Program-made: the position numbers and the translations under genes | Notes under the pieces: model-generated | What the model was told of the DNA's origin: nothing | The model's database searches: none | Seen by the model: the letters and a program-made list of their open reading frames with translations, nothing else | Shown here: positions 56,441 through 64,000 of the stretch, piece after piece | Layout: every line of letters begins with the position of its first letter | Numbering within the stretch: the stretch's first letter is position 1 | Assembly (NCBI GenBank): GCA_905182815.1 | Contig: CAJJCX010000001.1 | Location: 340,318-404,317 of the forward strand | Direction: 5' to 3' | Source: an uncultured Candidatus Thioglobus sp. | GTDB lineage: Bacteria; Pseudomonadota; Gammaproteobacteria; PS1; Pseudothioglobaceae | Length of the DNA: 64,000 bases

Positions 56441-57747
56441 ATGGCAAGCTTTGTAACCTCAAAATGCTAGGCCACTAAAGGGCTCTATTAAAGTCCCTGG
56501 TGATAAATCAATATCTCACAGATCTATAATGCTTGGGTCGATTGCAACTGGAATAACTAAGGTATCTGGATTTCTTCAGGGAGAAGACAGCCTGGCAACT
56601 TTAAACTCTTTTAAGGAAATGGGCGTTCAGATTGATAGACAAGGGTCAAATGTAATTATTAATGGTGTTGGAATGCACGGACTAAAAGAGCCTACAAAAC
56701 CATTGAATTTAGGAAATTCTGGAACGTCTATTCGCTTAATGTCTGGCCTTCTGAGCGCTCAAAACTTTGATTCTGAGCTTTGCGGTGATGAATCGCTCTC
56801 TAAGAGGCCAATGGCTAGAGTTATCGAGCCACTATCTAGAATGGGTGCAGACATTTCCGGTCCTGATTCAAAGCCCCCTCTGATCAATTAAAGGTGGTAA
56901 AAAATTATCCTCTCTAAAGTACACACTGCCAGTTGCCTCAGCACAGATTAAATCATGCCTACTATTAGCAGGCCTTTATGCAGATGGTGAAACTCATGTT
57001 ATTGAAAATGGTATATCAAGAGACCATACTGAAAGAATGCTTAGAGGCTTTGGTTACAAGGTTAATACATCACCTGGTGAAGTCTCTATACTTGGGGGAG
57101 GGAGCCTAAAGGCTTGTAATATTGAAGTTCCTAGTGACATATCGTCCTCTGCTTTTTTCATGGTAGCAGCTAGTATTGCAAAAGAGGCAGACATTACTTT
57201 ATTGGCTGTGAATGTCAATCCAACCAGAACAGGAGTGATTGATATTCTTCGGTTAATGGGCGCTAATATTGAGCTTATCAACGAGCGATTGGAGGCTGGT
57301 GAACTAATTGCAGACATAAGAGTTTGTTCATCAAAACTTAAAGGAATTAACATCCCAGAACGCTTAGTCCCTTTGGCAATTGATGAGTTCCCAGCTATAT
57401 TTATTGCAGCAAGCTGCGCCGAAGGAGAAACTATCTTAACGGGCGCCAAAGAGTTAAGAGTTAAAGAATCTGATCGCATTCAAGTAATGGCTGATGGGCT
57501 TTCATCATTAGGTATTGAGAATGAAGTTCTTGATGATGGCATTAAAATTGTTGGCGGCGAATTTAAAGAGCAATTAGCACCAATCAAATCTCATCATGAT
57601 CACCGCATCTCCATGTCATTTGCTGTTGCGTCTGTTAGATCTAATTTTGAAATAAATATTGATGGGGTTGACAACGTAAAGACGTCATTCCCAAACTTTG
57701 TAGAGTTAGCGAACTCAATTGGTATGAGTATTATTGAAACTAATTAG
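56441..57747 (+). pseudogene. aroA: 3-phosphoshikimate 1-carboxyvinyltransferase (EPSP synthase), two frameshifts
   Basis: AroA makes EPSP in the shikimate pathway. The start MASFVTSK at 56441 is joined, after a one-base loss in the A run near 56463, to NARPLKGSIKVPGDKSISHR, the family's N-terminal signature. LGNSGTSIRLMSGLLS (phosphate-binding) and LSKRPMARVIEPLSRMGAD follow. One surplus base near 56886 breaks the frame at PPLI, which continues IKGGKKLSSLKYTLPVASAQ and IENGISRDHTERMLRGFGYK. The C-terminal RVKESDRIQVMADGLSSLGI and SHHDHRISMSFAVASV are intact. Corrected length is about 435 residues. It lies eight bases behind tyrA in the aromatic operon. This is an essential-type enzyme, so error is likelier than loss. 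Confidence 0.92.
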
Positions 57748-57824
57748 GTTTAGTGCTAAGTAGTAATTTAAGTATGTCATCCAACACCTTGTTATAATAC
57801 GCTTTTTGAAAAATACACTAATCT

Positions 57825-58723
57825 ATGACTATTAATAATGCAGAACCGTTCTTTGCATGGGACGTACTATCTTGGCTTTTCGTGGCAATGGCTCTTGCAA
57901 TTGTTATAGTTTTAGCAGACCTTCTCTTATCTAAGAAAAATAACCAAATCAATACTGAGACTTCTGAAAAAACATCAAAAATTGGCAGTTTTTTCTATTT
58001 TTTAGTATTTCTAAAATTTTCAAAATCTGAAAAGTATAGTCACAGACCAAAAGTTGTTCAGTGGTCAATAGAGATGTTTCCAGTATTATTGCTGGTTTTG
58101 GTGTTTAGAGGCTTTATATTTGAGCCTTTTCGTGTCCCTCAAACTCAATGATGCCGACACTTTTAACGGGTGATTTTATTATAGTAAATAAGTTTGATTA
58201 TGGCCTTAGACTGCCAATAACAAACACAAAACTTGTGGAGTTTTCAAGCCCTAATAGGGGAGATGTAATTGTATTTAGGTACCCAAATTATGAAAAAACG
58301 CCTGGTTACTCTGGTGTAGATTTTATTAAGCGTATTGTCGCTCTTCCAGGTGACGTAATTTCTTATAAAAAAGATCAGTTAATAGTTAATGGAAAGTCAG
58401 TTGAAGTTAAAAAAATAGGCCCTTATGTTGGTGTGGATTCAGGAAAATCAATGAATAATTACAGACTAACCCGTGAAATTTTTGACTCTTCTGGTCATGA
58501 CATACTTCTTAATCCAAAAGGTCATTCAAAAGAACTGGTGGAAATTACAATTCCCCAAGGTCATTACTTTGTAATGGGCGATAACAGGTCTCACAGTAGC
58601 GATTCTAGATTTTGGGGCTTTGTTCCAGAAGATTATATAATTGGAAGGGCTATTGGAATATGGATGCATTGGGATTGGAATTTTAATACAATGCAGTTTA
58701 GTCGAATTGGTGGCTTTGATTAA
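57825..58723 (+). pseudogene. lepB: Signal peptidase I, one frameshift at the catalytic serine
   Basis: LepB removes signal peptides at the outer face of the inner membrane. The first part has two membrane segments (WLFVAMALAIVIVLADLLLS and FPVLLLVLVFRGFIF) and ends FEPFRVPQT. The second resumes MMPTLLTGDFIIVNKFDYGL, then DVIVFRYPNYEK, KRIVALPGDVI (catalytic Lys) and GHYFVMGDNRSHSSDSRFWG. Adding one T at about 58145 restores the catalytic Ser codon (QTSMMPTL) and a continuous 299-residue protein. Because lepB is normally essential, a consensus error is the simplest explanation. A TATAAT box at 57793-57798 may be its -10. Confidence 0.92.
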
Positions 58724-58808
58724 AAAAAAGCTTACTATGGAAAAAATACTACAGATCATTTAAGCTTTAAAGAAATTCTGGACTTTTCAAGCAAGTAACC
58801 CTTCAAAA

Positions 58809-58843
58809 AATAGCCTTCCATAAGTTTCTTTATGAAAGGCTAT
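58809..58843 (-). terminator. Terminator of the C-terminal processing protease gene
   Basis: AATAGCCTTCCATAA and TTATGAAAGGCTATT form a 15-base stem with one mismatch around a five-base loop. On the minus strand it is followed by a run of T, so it mainly serves the protease gene, whose stop is seven bases away; lepB converges from the other side. Confidence 0.85.
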
Positions 58844-58849
58844 TAGTCG

Positions 58850-60211
58850 TTATTTCTTATAGATTTTTAGTGCCTTTAAGACATTCATTGCCTCGTGAAC
58901 AAAGTAGTCTTCTTTTAGAAGGTCAACATACTCTTCATCCCTTAAATCACTAATATTATCTTGTGACTCAATGATTTCTTCAGCAGAGAGATCAGAAGGC
59001 GCAACTGGAGCTTCAACCTCTTCAGCAGAGAGAGAATTCTTAAGATCTTTTTCTTGCTGGCTAAGGTCTATTGAATCTTCATCTTCATCTTTTTTAAGAG
59101 AGATGTTTTCTAGCTCAATATCAGGTGTTATTCCTTTTCCCTGAATAGACCTACCCGAAGGCGTAAAGTATCTTGCAGTTGTAAGCTTTAATCCAAAGCC
59201 ATCTTGTAAATTAAGCACGGACTGGACAGAACCTTTACCAAAAGACTCTTCACCCATAATCAAAGCTCTCTTATGGTCCTGAAGTGCGCCTGCAACAATC
59301 TCAGAAGCAGAAGCAGACCCTCTATTCATTAATACAACAATAGGAGCACCGTTAAGAATATCACCAGGCTTTGTTGGGAATGAACTATTAGAGTATGAAG
59401 TTCTACCTTCGGTATAAACCACAATACCAGGCTCATCGATGAACAGATTAGATATATCAATCGAAGAATCCAAAAGCCCACCTGGATTATTCCTTAAATC
59501 AATAATTAAAGAATCAAGCTCGCCTTCATTCTTTTCTACTAAATCTGCAACAATAGTTTTCACTAGCGCAGCAGTTGGTCTTTGAAATTGAGCAATTCTT
59601 AGGTAACCAATACCTTCATCCAGTAAAAGTCCTTTTGCCGAAGTGATCGTGATAATTTCACGCGTTATTTCAACTACAAATGGAGCAATATCAGGCCTTC
59701 CAATTGTTAGTTTAATAGTGGTTCCTGGAGCACCTCTCATTAGCTTAACACCTTCTGCAAGGTTAATTTGGCTTACGTTTTGATCACCAATTTGTAAAAT
59801 AATATCTCCAGCCTTAAGGCCTGCTCTGTATGCAGGTGTGTCATCAATTGGGGATACAACCTCTATATACTCACCCTTCGTACCAATAACAATACCAAGG
59901 CCACCAAATGCGCCCCTTGTACTTTCACTTAAGTCAGACTGGCCACGTGGCTCAAGAAAACTAGAGTGTGGATCAAGGCCCTCAACTAAACCTCTAATAG
60001 CATTATTAAACAGCGTTTCATCATCAATATCATCAACATACATTAGCTTGATTTGAGAGAAAACAGTAGTAAAGGTATTTAAACCCTCAAAGAAAGATGG
60101 GGAGTCAAGAGGGGAGTAGTCTTCTTCCTCGGCTAAAGATCCACTTGTAGCTCCAAAAAAGAGAAAAGCAGAAAGAACAGTTGATTTAATTAAAGCCTTT
60201 GCATTTATCAT
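58850..60211 (-). CDS. S41-family C-terminal processing peptidase
   Basis: This 453-residue periplasmic serine protease of the CtpA group. The signal peptide is about residues 1-27 (cleavage near SLA-EEED). A PDZ domain occupies about 85-175 (GGLGIVIGTKGEYIEVVSPI, GLKAGDIILQIGDQNV). The protease domain has SLIIDLRNNPGGLLDSSIDI near 232-251, the catalytic Ser in MNRGSASASEIVAGALQD near 288-305 and the Lys in GEESFGKGSVQSVL near 314-327. The C-terminal 80 residues are acidic, low-complexity sequence followed by a conserved-looking end. It processes envelope proteins or peptidoglycan hydrolases. An A+T-rich 170-base gap upstream holds its promoter. Confidence 0.94.
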   Translation of the reverse strand: MINAKALIKSTVLSAFLFFGATSGSLAEEEDYSPLDSPSFFEGLNTFTTVFSQIKLMYVDDIDDETLFNNAIRGLVEGLDPHSSFLEPRGQSDLSESTRGAFGGLGIVIGTKGEYIEVVSPIDDTPAYRAGLKAGDIILQIGDQNVSQINLAEGVKLMRGAPGTTIKLTIGRPDIAPFVVEITREIITITSAKGLLLDEGIGYLRIAQFQRPTAALVKTIVADLVEKNEGELDSLIIDLRNNPGGLLDSSIDISNLFIDEPGIVVYTEGRTSYSNSSFPTKPGDILNGAPIVVLMNRGSASASEIVAGALQDHKRALIMGEESFGKGSVQSVLNLQDGFGLKLTTARYFTPSGRSIQGKGITPDIELENISLKKDEDEDSIDLSQQEKDLKNSLSAEEVEAPVAPSDLSAEEIIESQDNISDLRDEEYVDLLKEDYFVHEAMNVLKALKIYKK

Positions 60212-60355
60212 AATAAATTTAGTTAGTATTAAAAGTGAGTTAGTAAATTAATTTTTAAAGAATTGTACTTGTGTTTTATAAAGTTTAAATGAAGAAACCA
60301 TGTAGTTTTAAATAAAATATTGCGAATTCATATAATTTTTACTTCTAAACGTAAT

Positions 60356-60385
60356 GACTCGACTAAAATTATCAGTTACTAATTG
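60356..60385 (+). repeat. 30-base direct repeat, copy 1 (tRNA promoter)
   Basis: The sequence starts GACTCGACTAAAATTATCAG and ends TACTAATTG. It lies directly before the tRNA-Arg fragment, its last G being the first tRNA base, and includes a -10-like TAAAAT (60364-60369). It is identical to copy 2, 397 bases downstream. Confidence 0.9.
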
Positions 60386-60430
60386 CGCTCGTAGCTCAGC
60401 TGGATAGAGTGTCGGCCTCCGAAGCCGAAT
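60385..60430 (+). tRNA. tRNA-Arg(CCG), 5' fragment only
   Basis: The sequence starts GCGCTCGTAGCTCAGCTGG, with acceptor 5' strand GCGCTCG, D arm GCTC...GAGT and a complete anticodon arm TCGGC-CTCCGAA-GCCGA, anticodon CCG (arginine). After the anticodon arm the match to tRNA stops: no variable loop, T arm (GGTTCGAAT) or 3' acceptor CGAGCGC follows. The remainder has been replaced by sequence that reads as a nuclease gene on the other strand. As it stands it cannot make a working tRNA. Confidence 0.8.
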
Positions 60431-60600
60431 GGGTATGTTTTTTGCCCACTATAGGAGGCAGTGAATCTATATCTACTCTAAAGGTGTCACCATCATAAAC
60501 ACTAATTACTCTTGAGGACTGTTACTGAACCGTATTCAGGCGCTGCTTGTACTGAAAACATCACAAGACAAAGAGTAATACTAGGATTGTATATCAACTT
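60419..60600 (-). pseudogene. Thermonuclease-like (SNase) gene, N-terminal fragment
   Basis: On the minus strand a signal-peptide-like start (SITLCLVMFSVQAAPEYGS) leads, after one frame break near 60510, into RVISVYDGDTFRVDIDSLPP and then IVGK and NIPIRLR after one surplus A. VYDGDTF-D-I is the start of the staphylococcal nuclease fold, and IPIRLRG normally leads to the DTPE motif. The gene stops abruptly where it meets the tRNA-Arg fragment; the shared bases CCGAAGCCGAAT (60419-60430) can be read both as the end of the tRNA anticodon arm and as nuclease codons. The rest of the nuclease is missing. Confidence 0.7.
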
Positions 60601-60657
60601 GGACTATATTAATAGTTAGCCGAGTTAAATAGGGGGTCTCCCGGTTGTTTTTAATTT

Positions 60658-60685
60658 TAGTGCAATTGGGTCATAAATTGCACTA
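60658..60685 (+). other. Inverted repeat in the rearranged gap
   Basis: TAGTGCAATT pairs perfectly with AATTGCACTA around GGGTCATA, followed by TTTATACC. It is a terminator-like hairpin with a weak T run; it might belong to whatever gene once preceded this junction. I see no gene in 60601-60752. Confidence 0.55.
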
Positions 60686-60752
60686 TTTATACCTATAACT
60701 ACTCTTGCAATAAATATAAATATTGTAGTGTCAAAACATCCTATAATTGCTA

Positions 60753-60782
60753 GACTCGACTAAAATTATCAGTTACTAATTG
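60753..60782 (+). repeat. 30-base direct repeat, copy 2 (before the surface-protein gene)
   Basis: Identical to the repeat at 60356. Here it ends one base before an ATG (60783), so the TAAAAT box at 60761-60766 would give an almost leaderless message for the surface protein. Confidence 0.9.
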
Positions 60783-60914
60783 ATGAAAACCTGTAGCGAA
60801 AAAATACTCATTAAATTAGTATTTTCTTTCATATTTATATTGTGCAGCACCTCTGTTTATTCAGGAGTGACATTTGTAGATAGTTTCAGTGTGCGGGTCT
60901 CAAGAAGGCACTCC

Positions 60915-61632
60915 CACGGGTTTTAGCTTTTAATTCAGATGGAACTAAAATGTTTGTTATAGGATGGGCTGGGGACGATGTAAATGAATACACTCTAAGC
61001 ACAGGGTTTGATGTCTCAACTGCCTCTTATGATAGTAATTTTTCAGTTAGCTCTCACGAAGCATCTGCCACAGGTTTAGCTTTTAATCCAAATGGAACTA
61101 AAATGTTTGTTACAGGATCTTCATGGGGACGATGTAAATGAATACACTCTAAGCACAGGGTTTGATGTCTCAACTGCCTCTTATGATAGTAATTTTTCAG
61201 TTAGGTCTCAAGAAAGCATCTGCCACAGGTTTAGCTTTTAATTCAAATGGAACTAAAATGTTTGTTATAGGATGGGCTGGGGACGATGTAAATGAATACA
61301 CTCTAAGCACAGGGTTTGATGTCTCAACTGCCTCTTATGATAGTAATTTTTCAGTTAGCTCTCAAGAAAGCACTCCCACAGATTTAGCTTTTAATTCAGA
61401 TGGAACTAAAATGTTTGTTATAGGATGGGCTGGGGACGATGTAAATGAATACACTCTAAGCACAGGGTTTAATGTCTCAACTGCCTCTTATGATAGTAAT
61501 TTTTCAGTTAGCTCTCAAGAAACCTCTCCCACAGGTTTAGCTTTTAATTCAGATGGAACTAAAATGTTTGTTATAGGGTCTTCTGGGGACGATGTAAATG
61601 AATACACTCTAAGCACAGGGTTTAATCTGGTT
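60915..61632 (+). repeat. Five tandem 153-base (51-residue) repeats
   Basis: The anchor ATGTTTGTTA recurs at 60950, 61103, 61258, 61411 and 61564. Spacing is 153 bases, except one step of 155 that carries a frame break. The unit encodes DGTKMFVIGWAGDDVNEYTL plus a second half STASYDSNFSVSSQE. Copies are nearly identical at DNA level and A+T-rich, like the host genes. Confidence 0.93.
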
Positions 61633-61636
61633 GACT

Positions 61637-62321
61637 GATATAGTAGCGCCAACAACCACCTTTAGCCCCGCAAATAGCGCAACCGCAGTGGCGGTTGCCT
61701 CAGACATCACCCTGACCTTTAATGAGGCCGTAAGGCTGATCAATAACTCAGCCCTTGATGACTCGAATGTCGATGCGCTCATTACCCTTAAGGAGGATAA
61801 CTCCAGCGGCGCTGATATTGCTTTTAATGCCACAATTAATGGCGGTAAAACAGTCATTACTATTAATCCCAGATAGCAACTTATCCAGCACTCAGGTGGT
61901 CTATGTTGCCATTGGAGCCACCGTAGAGGATGCTTCTAATAATGCCATTAACGCGGCCAATGCAAGCTTTACTACTGCTGATATAGTAGCGCCAACCACC
62001 ACCTTTAGCCCCGCAAATAGCGCAACCGCAGTGGCGGTTGCCTCAGACATCACCCTGACCTTTAATGAGGCCGTAAGGCTGATCAATAACTCAGCCCTTG
62101 ATGACTCGAATGTCGATGCGCTCATTACCCTTAAGGAGAATAACTCCAGCGGCGCTGATATTGCTTTTAATGCCACAATTAATGGCGGTAAAACAGTCAT
62201 TACTATTAACCCAGATAGCAACTTATCCAGCACTCAGGTGGTCTATGTTGCCATTGGAGCCACCGTAGAGGATGCTTCTAATAATGCCATTAACGCGGCC
62301 AATGTAAGCTTTACTGCTGCT
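61637..62321 (+). repeat. Two near-identical 342-base Ig-like repeats
   Basis: Copies begin at 61637 and 61980 with GATATAGTAGCGCCAAC. They encode APTTTFSPANSATAVAVASD, ITLTFNEAVRLINNSALDD and NGGKTVITINPDSNLSSTQV. The first copy has one surplus C near 61871, which breaks its frame. The second half of the unit recurs in part before a divergent third domain at 62322. The G+C content is clearly higher than in the preceding repeats. Confidence 0.92.
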
Positions 62322-64000
62322 GATGTATCAGCGCCAACTATGGCCATCACCTCGGCAGAAGTCTCTGACGGCGCTAGTTCAAATGACTCAACGCTGGCAA
62401 TGACTTTTACCTCAAGTGAAGCAACTAGCAACTTTGTGGTTGGTGACATCAGCGTTACGGCGGTGCGCTCTCGAGTTTTAATGCTACTTCTACAACGGTT
62501 TATACTGCCACCTTTACCCCGTCGGGTGACGGCGCAAAGACCATTGATGTTGCGGGTGGAGCCTTTACCGATAGCTCTAGTAATAATAACAGCGCAGCAA
62601 CGCAGTTTAACTGGGCATTATGACGCCACCTCGACCAACCCTATCTTCCTCAACGCCTGTTGACGGCTCAACTGGAGTTGCCGTAGATGCCAATATTGTC
62701 CTCACCTTCAGTGAGGCCGTGGACGTTGAGAGTGGCAATATTGTGATTAAGAAGTCCTTGGATGACTCAATTGTTGAGACCATCGATGTTACTGGCTCTA
62801 AAGTCACCGGAACCGGCACCACACAAATAACCATTAATCCAACTTCAGTATTGACTGGTCTAACTGGCTATTACCTCAACATTGCCGCGACTGCGTTTGA
62901 TGACGACACTGCAAGTAACTCTTACGCAGGCATTACTGACGCGACAACGCTGAATTTTATTGCTTCGATTCGGACAAGTGACCCTCACCTCTTGATAAAA
63001 AAGACGTCATCGGCTCCATTGAAGCTTGGAGTGACATCTCATCACGCTGGGCAAATTCGAACGTAGTGACTGTGCACGGGGTAGAATCGATTGGTTTAAA
63101 CAGGCATAAGGGCTCTAATCAAACCTCGCATCAAGGCATCCAGCTAAAGTTTGCTGATACGCTGATTAACGCAGATAATGAACAGTACTCACCAAGCGCA
63201 GCGCTGAGTGATATTGACGCTGTTGATACCGCTGCTGCACGCACTAGGCCTTAACGGAATGCTACGTTAGCCGAAGTCGGTGATAACGCTGAGCGTAAAA
63301 GCCACGGATATTGCACCATTAATGAAGCCGCAAGACTCAGAGAGGGCTTTCATAGGCTCACTGAATCCTAGCTTTGGTCCAGTCACTAGGTAACTGGTCA
63401 GCATGGACTGAGGGTGAAGATTGATCATTGGTAAGACGCGACGCTTCCACGGCTGCTTCTAAAAAGACGGTCTAGCGCTCAAGCTATTACGCTCGGCTTT
63501 GATCAGACCGATACGCACTGGTACTGAGCTCATGGGCTTTGTCATATAGCGCTGGACAAGATGATGTTACCGATATAGGAACTGCTTCAACAAGCGTTAA
63601 ATCCAAATAACTTACAGCCTCTCAAACTACACTGTCTTTAATACACAAGTGGCGCTGCAGTAATAGAGAGCGTCTTTGGGACTGGGACAGTCTTGACTTT
63701 GACACAACTCGAACTGATGGCTCAGATACGCCTTAACCGGCACAAGGGAGGCTAGTCAGTTGCTCTTCTCAAGCACTGTAAGACCTCAAAGACACGATTA
63801 ATCTTGGCAGCTGGCAGCTCTCGCCTTACAGCAAAGGTTTCTCTTGCCAATACGCGTTTACATAGCTTTAGTGAGAGCGGTGCTCAACTGCCCTGACATT
63901 CAATAAGCAAGGGATAAAGGATGGAGCGCTCGGTGTTGGTTTTGATATCAGTACCCTGATTAAAGACCGAGGTAATACGATTCAGCCATTTGCAAAGATT

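Larger units (their letters stand above)
60783..64000 (+). pseudogene. Large repetitive surface protein with autotransporter barrel, many frame breaks, runs off the window
   Basis: The gene starts with a signal peptide (MKTCSEKILIKLVFSFIFIL, then CSTSVYSG). After a frame break near 60900 come five 51-residue repeats (LAFNSDGTKMFVIGWAGDD, then VNEYTLSTGFDVSTASYDS), which look like beta-propeller blades. From 61637 there are near-identical 114-residue Ig-like (SbsA/Big_5-type) domains and further related domains to about 62980. From about 63440 the pieces resemble an autotransporter beta-barrel: SSWALSYSAGQDDVTDIGTA, DTINLGSWQLSPYSK, LANTRLHSFSESGAQL and GALGVGFDISTLIKDRGNTI. The plan is that of a type V secreted adhesin. 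Frame breaks are numerous, so either a decayed gene or poor consensus in repeats. The true end is beyond the window. Confidence 0.75.

Noticed and set aside
58145..58151. ATGA overlap as translational coupling between two small membrane-protein genes
   Set aside because: The two frames are the halves of one signal peptidase; the overlap is created by a one-base loss at the catalytic serine.
60385..60480. Group I intron inside tRNA-Arg
   Set aside because: The break falls after the complete anticodon arm, not in the anticodon loop, and the following sequence reads as a nuclease gene on the other strand; no 3' half follows downstream.
60915..61632. CRISPR-like array
   Set aside because: Repeats are 153 bases, contiguous and protein-coding, with no unique spacers or cas genes.

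Overview
The window looks like the chromosome of a free-living marine gammaproteobacterium with a small, A+T-rich genome. It has short intergenic gaps, a proteorhodopsin, a tripartite tricarboxylate transporter, the gammaproteobacterial pheA-hisC-tyrA-aroA order, CreBC-like regulators and a dadA-alr pair. The gene content fits the SUP05/Arctic96BD-19 (Thioglobus/Pseudothioglobus) group. That is an inference from content and composition and was not tested by a search. LAYOUT: 0-4.6 kb holds a transhydrogenase alpha subunit cut by the window edge, a 7Fe ferredoxin, a YeiH-type transporter and an aldo/keto reductase. 4.7-11.7 kb is a catabolic cluster: a fused ATP-dependent hydantoinase/oxoprolinase, a creatinase-like M24 protein, a DUF1989 protein and, convergent with them, a Rieske oxygenase. 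11.8-16.1 kb holds a secreted 5'-nucleotidase and a light-related group: proteorhodopsin (one frameshift), a photolyase-like protein and its DUF2256 companion. 16.2-21.1 kb is a lone RND pump overlapping a pseudouridine kinase/glycosidase pair. 22-33.2 kb holds two opposed groups around a GntR/UTRA regulator. One is class II aldolase plus class V aminotransferase. The other is tctABC, a fused CoA-acylating aldehyde dehydrogenase/AMP-forming ligase, and phosphate acetyltransferase. A sigma70-type promoter with an 18-base palindrome at the expected start site precedes tctA. 33.2-36.5 kb is the complete ETF and ETF:quinone oxidoreductase set. 36.7-50.6 kb holds an RNA helicase, a CreBC-like system, a structured gap with several inverted repeats, a peroxiredoxin, an MFS transporter, several oxygenase/cupin genes, alr-dadA, and glyA-nrdR-radA. 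50.5-53.3 kb is a cobalamin island: a B12 riboswitch driving a TonB-dependent receptor and a CobO adenosyltransferase, both broken by indels. 53.4-58.7 kb is pheA-hisC-tyrA-aroA-lepB, in which tyrA, aroA and lepB carry single-base indels. 58.8-60.2 kb is a C-terminal processing protease. 60.3-64 kb is rearranged: half a tRNA-Arg joined to a truncated nuclease gene, a 30-base direct repeat, then a repetitive surface protein (51-residue repeats, 114-residue Ig-like repeats, autotransporter barrel) running off the window with many frame breaks. READING QUALITY: from about 50 kb on, frame breaks are frequent and several lie in A/T runs. They hit genes expected to be essential (lepB, aroA), so at least part of them are probably consensus errors rather than biology. 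The breaks in the receptor, cobO, proteorhodopsin and surface protein must be judged in that light. HOW GENES WORK TOGETHER: the set describes a light-assisted heterotroph or mixotroph that imports small carboxylates or sulfonates (TctABC), activates and interconverts them through CoA thioesters (ligase/dehydrogenase fusion, Pta), oxidises acyl or methylamine donors through ETF, and uses N-containing compounds through the hydantoinase cluster, D-alanine catabolism and pseudouridine breakdown.
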